DNA of 64,000 nt from Caenorhabditis elegans (taxonomy: Eukaryota > Nematoda > Chromadorea > Rhabditida > Rhabditidae). The stretch covers positions 62,001 to 126,000 of the forward strand of contig NC_003281.10 of assembly GCF_000002985.6 (NCBI RefSeq). The letters are read 5' to 3'. How positions within the stretch are numbered: position 1 is the stretch's first letter; each line of letters opens with the position of its first letter. The notes beneath the pieces are model-generated. The model was not told the DNA's origin. It worked only from the letters and a program-made list of their open reading frames with translations, and did no database searches. A program made the position numbers and the translations under genes. Positions 23,501 through 32,803 of this stretch are shown one piece after another.

Positions 23501-24377
23501 ATTAGCAGACCATTTTTGGGTATGCTAAATAATTAGCAGACCAAAGTTGGGTATGCTAAATAATTAGCAGACCAAAGTTGGGTATGCTAAATAATTAGCA
23601 GACCAAAGTTGGGTCTGCTAAATAATTAGCAGTCCAAAGTTGGGTCTGCTAAATATTTAGCAGACCATTTTTGGGTATGCTAAATATATATTCTCGTCCA
23701 TTTTCATCAGTTTTGGCTCAATTTTCACGAAAATTTTTCTCGAAATTTACAAATTTTCCTCGATTTACCGAATCCAACATAGGACTATCGTCATTTTCCT
23801 CGTCTTCCTCATGATCAATAACCACTTCTTGGCCGACAATCATGGAATTTCCGTCTAAATTCATGTCCGAGCCGCCCATCAGCTGATAATTGGCTCCACG
23901 GCGAACATAATCCCCAAGGGAAGTCTCTTCGTCAATAATTCCGAGTCCGTGAAGGCGAGAAGCTTCTTTATCGGTTCCTGGAAGCAAAAAATCGTTTTTT
24001 CACAGATTTTTTAAAAGATTTATTACTTATTGCCGAATCATCCACACATTCCACTATCGTTTTCGGACGTTTTCGACCGCCGAGAAGCTGTTTTGTGGTG
24101 ACTCGTTGCAGTGGAACCGGAGAATCTTCGTATTTTTTCGGTCGGCCCTGGAAAAAATTAAATTTTTTTTCGTTTTTCAATCAGAATCTTGAAATATCCG
24201 CCTTACCCTTGGTTTTTTATCATCTTCCTGACCTTCTGGCCGTGGATGTCTGTGTCTTTTGTGTGCACTGAGACTTCGATCGGATTTCCCGACGTATTCG
24301 CATAAATTGCACTGAAAATCGATATTTGTCGGCACATTCACCACGTCCACATCGTCCTGCTCATCGTTTTTCATCAT
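8528..24377 (-). CDS. attf-6: C2H2 zinc-finger / AT-hook protein with transposase-like core
   Basis: Predicted nuclear DNA-binding protein. Eighteen exons join without a frame break into 1,234 codons plus stop: 24377-24207, 24147-24027, 23977-23769, 23165-22972, 22771-22655, 22398-22206, 21558-21430, 21292-21144, 20055-19874, 19520-19425, 18867-18617, 18111-17966, 16476-16274, 15085-14673, 13075-12809, 11912-11595, 10423-10046, 8695-8528. C2H2 fingers start at C23, C201, C256, C301 and C340. AT-hooks are GRPKK at 58-62 and GGRKRP at 80-85. Residues 379-860 look like a MULE transposase: a C413/C453/H476/H479 zinc site resembling FLYWCH/WRKY-GCM, then TITIDS (D603) and FMVDPS (D664). The C-terminal third is acidic, with eight consecutive His and several E/D runs. 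A TTTTCAG acceptor 7 bases before the ATG supports the start. The symbol is recalled from synteny; the transposase relation is inference. Confidence 0.88.
13570..14490. repeat. three tandem copies of a ~355-bp intronic unit
   Basis: Within one intron of the 18-exon gene a 355-bp block repeats three times. The CGTACTTC core falls at about 13653, 14009 and 14363. Each unit contains one dispersed TTTGCGTAC module, with an unusual CTACAGTACTCCTAGGAATT in place of CTACAGTAACCC. Confidence 0.85.
16603..17888. repeat. 31-bp hairpin minisatellite, about 41 units
   Basis: Each 31-base unit contains the inverted arms GTCTGCTAA and TTAGCAGAC around ATAA, then a variable 9-base linker such as CAAAGTTGG or CATTTTTGG. 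The block starting near 16640 recurs 403 bases later (13 units) with the same order of linker variants, so a segment was itself duplicated. It lies wholly inside an intron of the 18-exon gene. Confidence 0.95.
18885..19315. repeat. ~20-bp minisatellite (AAATTTGGCTTAAAATGG)
   Basis: About 20 head-to-tail copies of a roughly 20-base unit with variants GGCTTGAAATGG and GGCTTTAAATAG fill the start of an intron of the 18-exon gene. Confidence 0.9.
19555..19800. repeat. ~42-bp intronic tandem repeat
   Basis: Five to six copies of a unit reading AAAAATAGGCGATTTTTGCC, then GATTTTTTAGCAAAAAAACC, lie between two exons of the 18-exon gene. Confidence 0.8.
21576..22112. repeat. 21-bp minisatellite (CCATTTTAAGCCAATTTTGGA)
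   Basis: About 25 copies of a 21-base unit (CCATTTTAAGCCAATTTTGG plus one base), with later copies changed to ATCATTTTAAGTCAATTTAG. Because 21 is a multiple of three, long open frames appear on both strands here; they are not genes. The array is in an intron of the 18-exon gene. Confidence 0.95.
23290..23689. repeat. 31-bp hairpin minisatellite, second array, about 13 units
   Basis: The same GCTAAATAATTAGCAGACCA unit as at 16603-17888 reappears in another intron of the same gene, about 13 units long. Nothing similar is seen outside this gene in the window. Confidence 0.95.
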
Positions 24378-24779
24378 TTTTTAGCTGAAAAATAACATTT
24401 TTCAATTTATTTCGTTAATTTCTTTGCATTTTTCCATTTAAATTCGAAAGCGAAGACGAGAGAGCATGCAAAAACGAGAGAGCGGGAGAGAAAAAGAAAA
24501 GGATAAACAATGTTTTCGGCGGCATTCGGAGCGTCGTCAGACGCGCGCTGCGAGACCCAACAGACGGGAAATGTCATGCGCCTTTGATTTTACAATTTAT
24601 TTCGGCTATTTATTGCGGTTTTTTTGCAGTTTTTCGCTCAATTTTCTTCTAAAATTTGAATAATACATGATAAAAAAAAAATACATAATTTATTTCGACA
24701 GCGATTGATACATAATTTCACAAATTTACATGGATTTTTGCCACAAAATTAAAAAAAAAATAAAATAAAGAAAGCACAT
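24378..24779. other. intergenic DNA between two minus-strand genes
   Basis: This is the 402 bases between the stop of the 119-aa gene and the ATG of the 18-exon gene. It includes a purine-rich block GAGAGAGCATGCAAAAACG near 24459 and a GC-richer stretch at 24510-24580 that may be the promoter of the 18-exon gene. A minus-strand AATAAA at 24689-24694 is a plausible poly(A) signal for the upstream gene. The spacing is too long for a typical worm operon. Confidence 0.5.
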
Positions 24780-25259
24780 TTAAAGTTTATTCATTTGCTT
24801 CTCCAAATGTTCCATATCCCGCGCATCGGCTGACTTTGTGATTCTATCGAAAATAAGCTTCTGCGTCTCCTCTAACATCTTGAGTTGCTCTTTATTCTGT
24901 AAAAAATCGGCTTTTAGGTTGGAAATTTTATTTTTCTAAAAAACGTACGCTTTTCATACTGGTAGCTTGAGATAATCGGCTCTTCATGCTGCTCAGAAAC
25001 TCGTCAAAGTCCGATTTGGCGGGTTTCTTGTGAATTCCAGAGTTTTTGACTTTTGGAATGGCGTTTTTCGGTTTTTTCGACGCTTTTTCGGTTTTCGATG
25101 CACTACAGTTGCTATTTGCTGAAAAAAAATTCGATTTTATTTGAAAAAAAACCTGAATTTTAATAAAAATTTGATAAAAAACTCACAATTGGCAGAAATC
25201 CCTGAAGAACTCTGCTCAGCAGCCATCATGGTCTCCTCGTCTTCGAAAATGGTTTCCAT
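24780..25259 (-). CDS. small lysine-rich protein of unknown function, 119 aa
   Basis: Three exons, 25259-25187, 25118-24949 and 24896-24780, join in phase (73 + 170 + 117 nt). The product starts METIFEDEE, has a Ser/Asn-rich stretch, a Lys-rich basic middle (KTEKASKKPKNAIPKVK) and ends with a charged helix (about residues 62-119, DFDEFLSSMKSRL through LEKQMNKL) that may form a coiled coil. I do not recognise the family. A TTTGGCAG acceptor 11 bases upstream of the ATG supports the start. It is divergent from mrpl-40, with 304 bases between the two start codons, so a shared promoter is likely. Confidence 0.8.
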
Positions 25260-25563
25260 AGTGTTTTAGCTGCCAAATCCTTATTAAAACTCAAAAATTG
25301 TCAATAAAAACGCGGAAAATTGTCCGAAAATCGATTAGGGACGACGAGAGAGTGTGGGGAAGTGAGAGACGGAGCTTGTGTAGATTTACGGTGAACAACG
25401 CGTGGGGGTGGGATAGCGGAGTGTCGTTTGGGAATTTATTTTATTAAATTTTTATTGTTTTTGTTGATTTTTAGGAGGTTTCCTTGGTTTTTTCGACTAT
25501 TTTCTTCAGAATTTTGATGATTTTGATGTAAAATCACTTCAAATTCCAATTTTTCCAGGTAAA
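25260..25563. promoter_or_regulatory. bidirectional promoter region
   Basis: The only DNA between two divergent start codons (25259 on minus, 25564 on plus). It holds a GC-richer block ACGACGAGAGAGTGTGGGG near 25342. Inference from gene arrangement; no defined motif was recognised. Confidence 0.5.
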
Positions 25564-27152
25564 ATGAGCTCCAGCCTGCTTGCGAGCCTCTCCCGGCTCT
25601 CCCTACTTCAAACCCGCCAAATTCATCAAACAATTCCCGCCGGCTCCTCGGTTTTTATGAAAAGACAGAAGAAAATTGATCCGGAGGTAGAGAAAATTAC
25701 AGTTACTCATTGAATAAAACGGGAAATTTAATAAAAATTGAGAAAAAATTCAAAAATTTTCCAGGTAGCAAAGCAGCGAGAGACCCGACGCAGAAAACGG
25801 CTGGAAAAGGATATTCGTCAGATGCAAAAGCACTCGAAAAAGCCGAAACCAGTGGATGAGCTCACTTTGGACGTGAAATCCGCGAAAAATATCGGGTTTT
25901 TCAGCGATTTTCTGCCTAAAAACTCGGAATTCTTACAGAGAACGCCGCCGCCCACGCACCGAGCTCACCTTGGAGCAAATTGACGAACGAGCCATCGCTC
26001 TGAAGGTAAAAATCTGAGAATTTCGCTTCAAATCCGTGGATTTTCAGGATTATACACGCTCCCGGTTGGCTTTGCAGCAGGAGGATGACGCGTGGATTCG
26101 TGGAGCCATCGAATCGCAGAGAAAAGCTCTAAATGAGCTGAAAATGCTCAAATTGGAGCTCTACGAGGCGGCTGTACAGCCAGCAGCCAAGGATTTACCG
26201 CTTATTGTTCAGGTAGCGGAGAAATTGAAGAAAAATGGTCAAAAAATTGATGAAAAACCCGAAAAACTCACGAAAATTCATTAAAATCTTAAAAATTGCT
26301 AGAAATTCGGAAAAATGCCCAAAATTTTAGAAAATGTTTAAATATTCCTGAGAAAATGTCAAAAATACCGAAATTTATTAGTAAAATCTTGAAAATTTTG
26401 CCAAAAATCTGGAAAAACCTGGAATTTTCGACTTTTTTTTTCTAAAAGTTTCAAAATTCCCAAATAATCATTCAAAAAAAAAAACTTTCTAAAAAATCTC
26501 TAAAATTTTTGCGGAAATTTTGAAAAAATTCACTAAAAAATTGAAATATCCCCGGAAATTTCGAGAAAATCCAAAAATTTCGGAAAATACACAAAAATAC
26601 CGGTTTTTGCTGAAAAAGCACAGAAGTTTTGCGACAAAACCTTTAAAAATCTGTAAAATCCCCCAAAAATTTTCAAATTTTTTCTCGAAAAATTGCAAAA
26701 AATGTAAAAATTCCCCCAAATAATCCGAAAATCCAAAAAAATTACCTAAAAATCGGGAAAATTTTGAAAAATCCCTGAAAATTGTCGTAAAAATACCAAA
26801 AATTTCGCTAAAAATCTGAAAAATTGCTAGAAATTCGAAAAAAAATGCTTAAAATTTCAGAAAATGTTAAAAATTCCCAAAAAACATGTAAAATCTTGAG
26901 AAAATGTCAAAAATACCGAAATTTATTAGAAAAATCTGAAAACTCACTGACATTTTGCGAAAAATTCCGAAAATTGGTTAAAAAATTTTTTTAAAAAACC
27001 TGGAATTTTCCAAATTTTTTTTTCTAAAAATTAAAAAATTCCGAAAAATCCTTTAAAATTTCTTACAGGGACCCTCACTGACTCCGCCCATTCGAAACTA
27101 CGAGGCTCCGGACGGCGACTACATTGATACTACGAGAAATTGGGCATCTTAG
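25564..27152 (+). CDS. mrpl-40: mitochondrial large-subunit ribosomal protein mL40
   Basis: Structural protein of the mitochondrial 39S subunit. Five exons, 25564-25686, 25765-25895, 25939-26005, 26048-26212 and 27069-27152, give 189 aa in open phase. The N-terminus (MSSSLLASLSRLSLLQTRQ) is basic and hydroxylated with no acidic residue, as expected for a mitochondrial presequence. It is followed by the family block KRQKKIDPEV, RRRKRLEKDIRQMQK, KPVDELT and RTELTLEQIDERAIALKDY. The exon 2 donor (GG then GTTTTT) is weak but is the only one that keeps the frame. The last intron is about 850 bases of AT-rich degenerate repeat. A TTTTCCAG acceptor just before GTAAAATG supports the start. mS26 was considered, but the basic block and ELTLEQID motif fit mL40 better. 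Confidence 0.85.
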
Positions 27153-27224
27153 AGCCGAAAATTGTTGATTTTTATGTGTTTTATGGGTATTTTTGTTGTA
27201 GACAGTGACATAGGATGACGCATT

Positions 27225-27230
27225 AATAAA
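27225..27230 (+). terminator. poly(A) signal for mrpl-40
   Basis: AATAAA lies 73 bases after the mrpl-40 stop. Confidence 0.6.
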
Positions 27231-27296
27231 GGAATTATCGATTTTTATGGAAAAAACTAAAAATTTCAGTGAAACCGAGCTGGAAAAAATAAATTT

Positions 27297-27370
27297 GCCA
27301 CTGCGGGGATCGAACCCAGGCCCTGTGATTGGCGGGCGAGGTCACTAGCCACTAGGCTACACGTGCAAAT
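27297..27370 (-). pseudogene. tRNA-like relic with A and B boxes
   Basis: The minus strand reads GTAGCCTAGTGGCTAGTGAC (A-box-like), then GGGTTCGATCCCCGC, a near-ideal B box and T-loop. GCC sits where an anticodon could be, suggesting a tRNA-Gly origin. The acceptor and anticodon stems do not pair well, so I call it a degraded tRNA gene or tRNA-derived repeat, not a working tRNA. Confidence 0.6.
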
Positions 27371-27642
27371 TTTTGGCAACTGATTATTTGGATACATGAA
27401 ACTTACTGCAGCGAACTTTTTTGTCGAAGAGTGTTTGCGTACAGTAATCCTTACATTTCATAAGATTTTATTGATTTTTTCATAAATTGAGCAATTTTTT
27501 TTGACAGTTTAACATTTAAAATTAATATATAGACGGAAAATGCGATGGGGCTGGACAAGGAGCAGGCACTTTTGATGTAAAGCTTTGATAAATTGAATTT
27601 TAAAAAAATTGTTGAAAACATTAGAAAAGCAAAATCGATAAA
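27371..27642 (-). other. pat-4 3' flank
   Basis: AT-rich. A minus-strand AATAAA at 27467-27472 lies about 170 bases past the pat-4 stop. A partial TTTGCGTACAGTAATCC motif is at about 27434. Confidence 0.45.
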
Positions 27643-30600
27643 TCATAATATCATTCTCTCTAAAATCGGAATGATTTGATCAAAGTTTGGCCGACGTCCC
27701 GGGTCCTCGTTCATGCAAATGTTCATCAAACGGTTCATATTACGGGCGATTCCAGGGGGAATGTGCACTCGGAGACCTTCCAGAGCGATCTGAAATTAAT
27801 AAATTTGGATTCAGCGTGAAATTTGGGTCTGGAAACGCTGATTTTGGAGGTGTAAGGGGTACTGTAACCCTAAAAGTACGCAAACACTGAATCTGACGAC
27901 GACTTGCAGAAAAGCGGTGGAAAATGAGTTTTTTGAGTTTATTGAGGTAGAAAGTGACGGGAAATTCAAATTTTTTGATAAAAATTATATTTGATCAAAA
28001 TTATACGAAGAAATTCGAATTTTTTGACAAAATTTCAGAAAAAAATTTTGATTTTATCTCAAAATGTCAACAAACTGTGGTTCAATTCGAATTTCTCGCA
28101 AAATTTTGAGCGTGGTCAGTCGTTACTAGACGTTTCTATTCCATTTTCAGGGCTTTCGGGGTACTGTAGTCTCGGAAGTACGCAAACACCGAATCTTACG
28201 ACATTGAGCCCAAACGAGCTAAAAAATGTTGTCACGGCCTGTTTTGAGCTTCTGAGTTTGAATTTAAGAATGAACACTTTTGAAAAAAATAATAGAAAAA
28301 CAATTTTTTTTGGGCCAAAAAAAAATTTTTTTCCAAAATTTCATCCGAAATTAACTGATAGATTAATTTTAGGATTTTAACATCATTTTTCACACTTTCA
28401 GCCCTCCAAAAACCCTCCCTTACCTTCATTCCGCATTCCATTGGCGGTAGATCAGAGAATGGGACCTCACGAGTGTTCAGCTCCCACAACAATATAGCAA
28501 ATGACCACATATCGGCAGCTCTAATATTCAAGTCTTCTGGAGCCCGTGACAAGGCTTCTGGGCTCATCCAGGCAGGCGAATAGGCTTTTCCGACCTCTTG
28601 GAACGAGAATTTCGTATCTGCCATTGAGAGTTTGGCGGTGAGCTCCTCGTCGACTACAACGTGTTTGGAGGAGAGGTAGAACCTGGAAACTGGGCTTTAG
28701 GCTTATGATAGCTTAAATTATCTGAAACTCTAAAATTAGTTAAGAAACGTAAAAAAATGGGGGGAAAATTAAAAAATTAAAAAAAAAAAAAAAAAAAATT
28801 TTTTTTAAGTTTTTTTTCGAGTAGTGCCCCAAAAACTCTTGGATTCCTGAAAACAATTTTTGAAAATTTTTGTTGTAGCTACTTTTCGAAGAACATTATT
28901 TCAGGCACATTTTAAGCCAAAAACCGTTTGAAAGTATCAAAAACTAAAAAAGTTATGAACTTTTGAAATTTGGAAAAAAAAATCCAAATTTTTTTAAAAA
29001 CATAAAATTCAAATTTTCCCGCCAGAAAAATGGGCGGAGCCTATAAAAATTTATACTTTTCTGGGAGCTCTTTTTAAGCTCCATTCAACCACACTAACCT
29101 CAAAAGCATAGGGTCCAAACTGTGCAAGTAGCTCATTCCTCTAGCAATGTCCAACGCGAATCTGACGGCTTGCCCGTGATCAATGACGACAGCTGCAATA
29201 TTTTATTGATTTTATTAAATTATTTCAGCGATTTTTCACAAATTAATGTCAAAATCTAATAGATCTCGTTAAGAGCTTTCAGAAAAGTATAATCATGCCT
29301 AGGCTCCGGCCATTTTAGCATGAATTCGAGAATTTTTGGGTCTCGCCACGAAAACTGTTGGGTTACTGTAGATAAGTTATCTAATATGATATTGATAATT
29401 TTACTAAAAAGACAATTTTTTGAGTTATCTGTGCGCAGTATTTTAACAAAAAATCTCAAAAATTGGGAAAAGTACAAATTTTGAAAAAAAAAAATTTATC
29501 AAAAAAAAATTTTTTTCTACTTTTTCGAAATCAAAAAAAAAAATTTTCAAAACATTTTCTAGGACTAATTTTTGCGCCCTTTTCAATGAAAACCTTCAAA
29601 ACTCACAACTTTGCTCGTGGAGCACGTTATACAGGCTTCCAAATGGCATGTACTGCGAGATGATCACCAAGTTCGGTGGCTGGTTAGCCGCGGCGAGCAC
29701 CGCACAAATATTCGGATGAGCAAAAATACGAAGAGCCGGAAACTCGGTCTGGAAGTCACGTGAGATACGGGCGGTCACTTCTTGAACATTCAAAATTCGC
29801 GCCACAATATCGTTGCCCTGCCATTTTCCACGCCACAGTTCTCCGGAGTGTGATTCAGCGATCTGTAACAGAGTGGGGGTTAAGCTGGAAATTTTTGGGA
29901 TTTTTAAAGTTTGAGGTAGCTTATCAAGTTCATCTTGATCTAGACTTTCAGAAAAGTATACATTTACTCAGGTCAAAAAAAATTTTTATTTCGAAAATGA
30001 AGTTTTTTTTTCAAACATTTCAAATCTTAATAACTTTGCCAATTTTTAAGATTTTTTGCAGATTTTTGACATAAAACACGTATAAAATATTGAAAAACAG
30101 TATTATTTATATTAAATAATAATATACACTACGGTAAGTGAATTCTGGAAGTTTACGTAGCGGGTTCCAATTTTCGACGAGTTTTTGAGTCCCACCGCGA
30201 AAATCCATAGTGTTAAGCTGTTTTGTGTCAATACAGTATTTTAATATTTTATTGACGTAGAACAAGTTTTTGTGCATATTTTGAGGTTAAAACCGGCTGA
30301 AAATCTCAAAAACAGTCAAAGTTATGATTTTTTCAATGTTTGAAAATTTTCCTTAAAAAATTTTTTTTTTCGAATTTTTTCAGAAACTTCGAAATTCGCG
30401 GAAAATTCCCATCCTTCAACGATTGAAACTAATTTTTTACGCTGAATTTGAATTTTTAAGTTATTTTCCACTGAAAAAATCTATAACCCACTTTAGTGAT
30501 CAAATTCAGCGAGGAGACGTCGACTCCGGTGTAGCGGGACAGTGTGGCGTCCCGAGTACGGGACTTTGTACCCTTCCATGTGGTATCCTTGAATGGTACA

Positions 30601-32803
30601 CGGTCATTTGGAGATTGTCCATGTTCTTGAGCAATTTCTAGAAAAAATCGATAATTTAAAAATTTATTAGAAAAAAGTCATCCCAAAAAAAAAACTTTTT
30701 GCGAGTCAAAAGTCTTTGCTGAAAAAAACATTAAATTTTTGTACACATTATTTTTAAGTATCAAAATTAAATTTTGCTCACCAAGAGCTTTCTGAAAAGT
30801 ATAATCATGCCCAGGCTCCACACAAAATGAGCATTGCCCAGAAGACTTCAGAATTTTTGGGTCTCACCACGAAAACTTATAGGGTTACTGTAGTTTATGT
30901 TTTTCAATTTTTTAAGTTAATTTACCAAAAAGCTTGATCTTTTAGACTTATTTTAACGTTAAATTAAATCGAATCGCTTGAAAACTAAAAAGTTATGAGT
31001 TTTTGAAAAGTTGTAAAAATGTTGAAAAATGTTTTTTTTTTCAAAAAATGCATTTTTTCTTCTAAAAATCTTATCTATATGTTTTCCGACTAAAAAAATT
31101 CAATTTTCAGATTAAAATGCACAAAAAACTTACCCAAAATAGTGTTTTTGCACATTGGCTGGCAAACGTCCAGTGGGGTCATTCCCTTCTTGTTGCACAC
31201 GTTGACAGCGGCGCCGCAGGAGATTAGGTCCTGAAGTTGTTATTTTGCAAGAAATCAAGGTAATTATTAACAAATTCAAATTCAGCTTGTTAAGAGCTTT
31301 CAAAAAAGTATAATCATGCCCGGGTTTTGAAAATTCTACAAATTTTCGATAAATTTTTGGGTCCCGCCACGAAAACTCCCAGGGGCTACTGTAAATAGGG
31401 ACTTTTTGTGTTTTTGGTATAATAAATTGAAATTTTAAAATATTTAGGACGCAAGTATGAAAACATAAAAAAAAATAGCCAAAAAACTTCCAAAGTTATA
31501 AAGTGTTGAAAAAATGATTTTTTTTTCAGAAATTTTTTCCGGCAAAAAAAAGCTCAAAATTTTTGGTCAAAAGTGGGCGCATCCTTTATGAATTTATACA
31601 TTTATTAAAGCTCAAATCTAGTTATATTTGATTATAAAAATAATTTCACCTAAACTATACATTTTCATTGCGAAATTAAAACTTTCCGAGAAGAACTTAT
31701 TCGAAAATTTGGAAAAAAAATTTTCTGAATTTTTTGAAAAATCATTTTTTTCCAATTTTCCCAAAAAATTTTCCCAATCGAGTTTATACTTATTTTGAAG
31801 CTCTAAACAAGCTCTATTCGAATTTATCAATAAAATCACCTCAGCAATTTGTTCATATCCCCAAAAGCAAGCATAATGCAGTGGAGTCATTCCGTGCTCG
31901 TTGGTAGCGTTAACATCGGCTTTTCTCGACAAAAGCTTCACCACAATTTGTCGGTGTCCATGGGCGGCCGCCAAATGCAATGACGTGTCATCTCCCATAT
32001 TCGTAGAGTTTACACGTGCTCCACGTGACAGGAGCATCTCTGCAATCGCCACGTGGCCGCCCTTCGCGGCCCAGTGGAGCAGTGAGAAGGCGTGATCGTC
32101 TCCGACGTTGAGATCGTGCTCGTGATCGTCCAACCAGACGCGGACCTGAAATTTTGATAGTAGTCTTAGTCTATAGTAAGGATTGTGATAAATCCTCTGC
32201 AAAAAAATTGGACAATTTCGGTGAAAGTTGATCAAGTTAGCATGAAAAGAAAAATCGGACAAAAATTACCGGAAATTCCAGATTTAAGCTTAAAATCTAG
32301 CTTTAAACTTGATTTTTCAAATTGGCAACAATTTTTTTCAAATTCAGCTTAATTTTAACTTTTAGAAAAGTATAAATTTGTATAAGCTCCGCCATTTTAA
32401 ATAGGAATTTAAATTTAAAAAAAAAAAATTTTTAATGAATTTTTTTTTTAGAAAATCTCAGAATTTCGGATTTAAATTTAAATTTTTTTAATTGAGGAAA
32501 AACATTAACTTTCAAAAAAGTATAAATTCATATACGCTCCGCCCACTTTTCAGCGAAAAAATTTGAATTTTTCTAGAATTAAAAAAAATAATTTCCAAAC
32601 ATTTTCAATTTTTTTCCAAATTTTTTTTTTCAAAAACCTATACAAAATTATACTTTTTCAAAAGCTCTCATCGAGCCTAACCCCATAAAAATATTTACAA
32701 AACTCACCTGAAAAGCGTTACCCTCGCGGACCCATCCAAACACATCCTCCATTATAATGGGCACATTTGGCTTGTGCGCATGGTAATGAGTCGACAAAGA
32801 CAT
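27643..32803 (-). CDS. pat-4: integrin-linked kinase (pseudokinase)
   Basis: ILK is the scaffold of muscle attachment sites, linking beta-integrin to PINCH and parvin. Eight exons, 32803-32708, 32145-31840, 31230-31134, 30637-30492, 29862-29607, 29192-29099, 28682-28424 and 27789-27643, give 466 aa in phase (the 29099 edge is plus or minus one base). Ankyrin repeats fill about residues 33-175 ([40 protein letters not shown]). The kinase-like domain starts near 216. It is degenerate as in the family: VARIL replaces the VxK lysine (R237), no HRD motif is present ([15 protein letters not shown]), and DFG is replaced by ADTKF (D354). The APE-like region [10 protein letters not shown] and [12 protein letters not shown] are intact. 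The ATG has a TTTCCAG acceptor 6 bases upstream. Introns carry repeated modules described separately. Confidence 0.97.
29265..31395. repeat. recurrent module in pat-4 introns
   Basis: Three introns carry the same roughly 110-bp block: GAGCTTTCAGAAAAGTATAA, ATCATGCC, a GGCTCC-like stretch, then TTTTTGGGTCTCGCCACGAA and GGGTTACTGTAG. Copies lie at 29270-29375, 30785-30895 and 31290-31395. Weaker pieces recur near 30180, 33730 and 33955 outside or at the edge of the gene. Confidence 0.75.

Noticed and set aside
25939-26284. Assignment of the plus-strand ribosomal gene to mS26
   Set aside because: The RRKRLEKDIRQ block and ELTLEQIDERAIALK segment match mL40 better; mS26 lacks that order of motifs.
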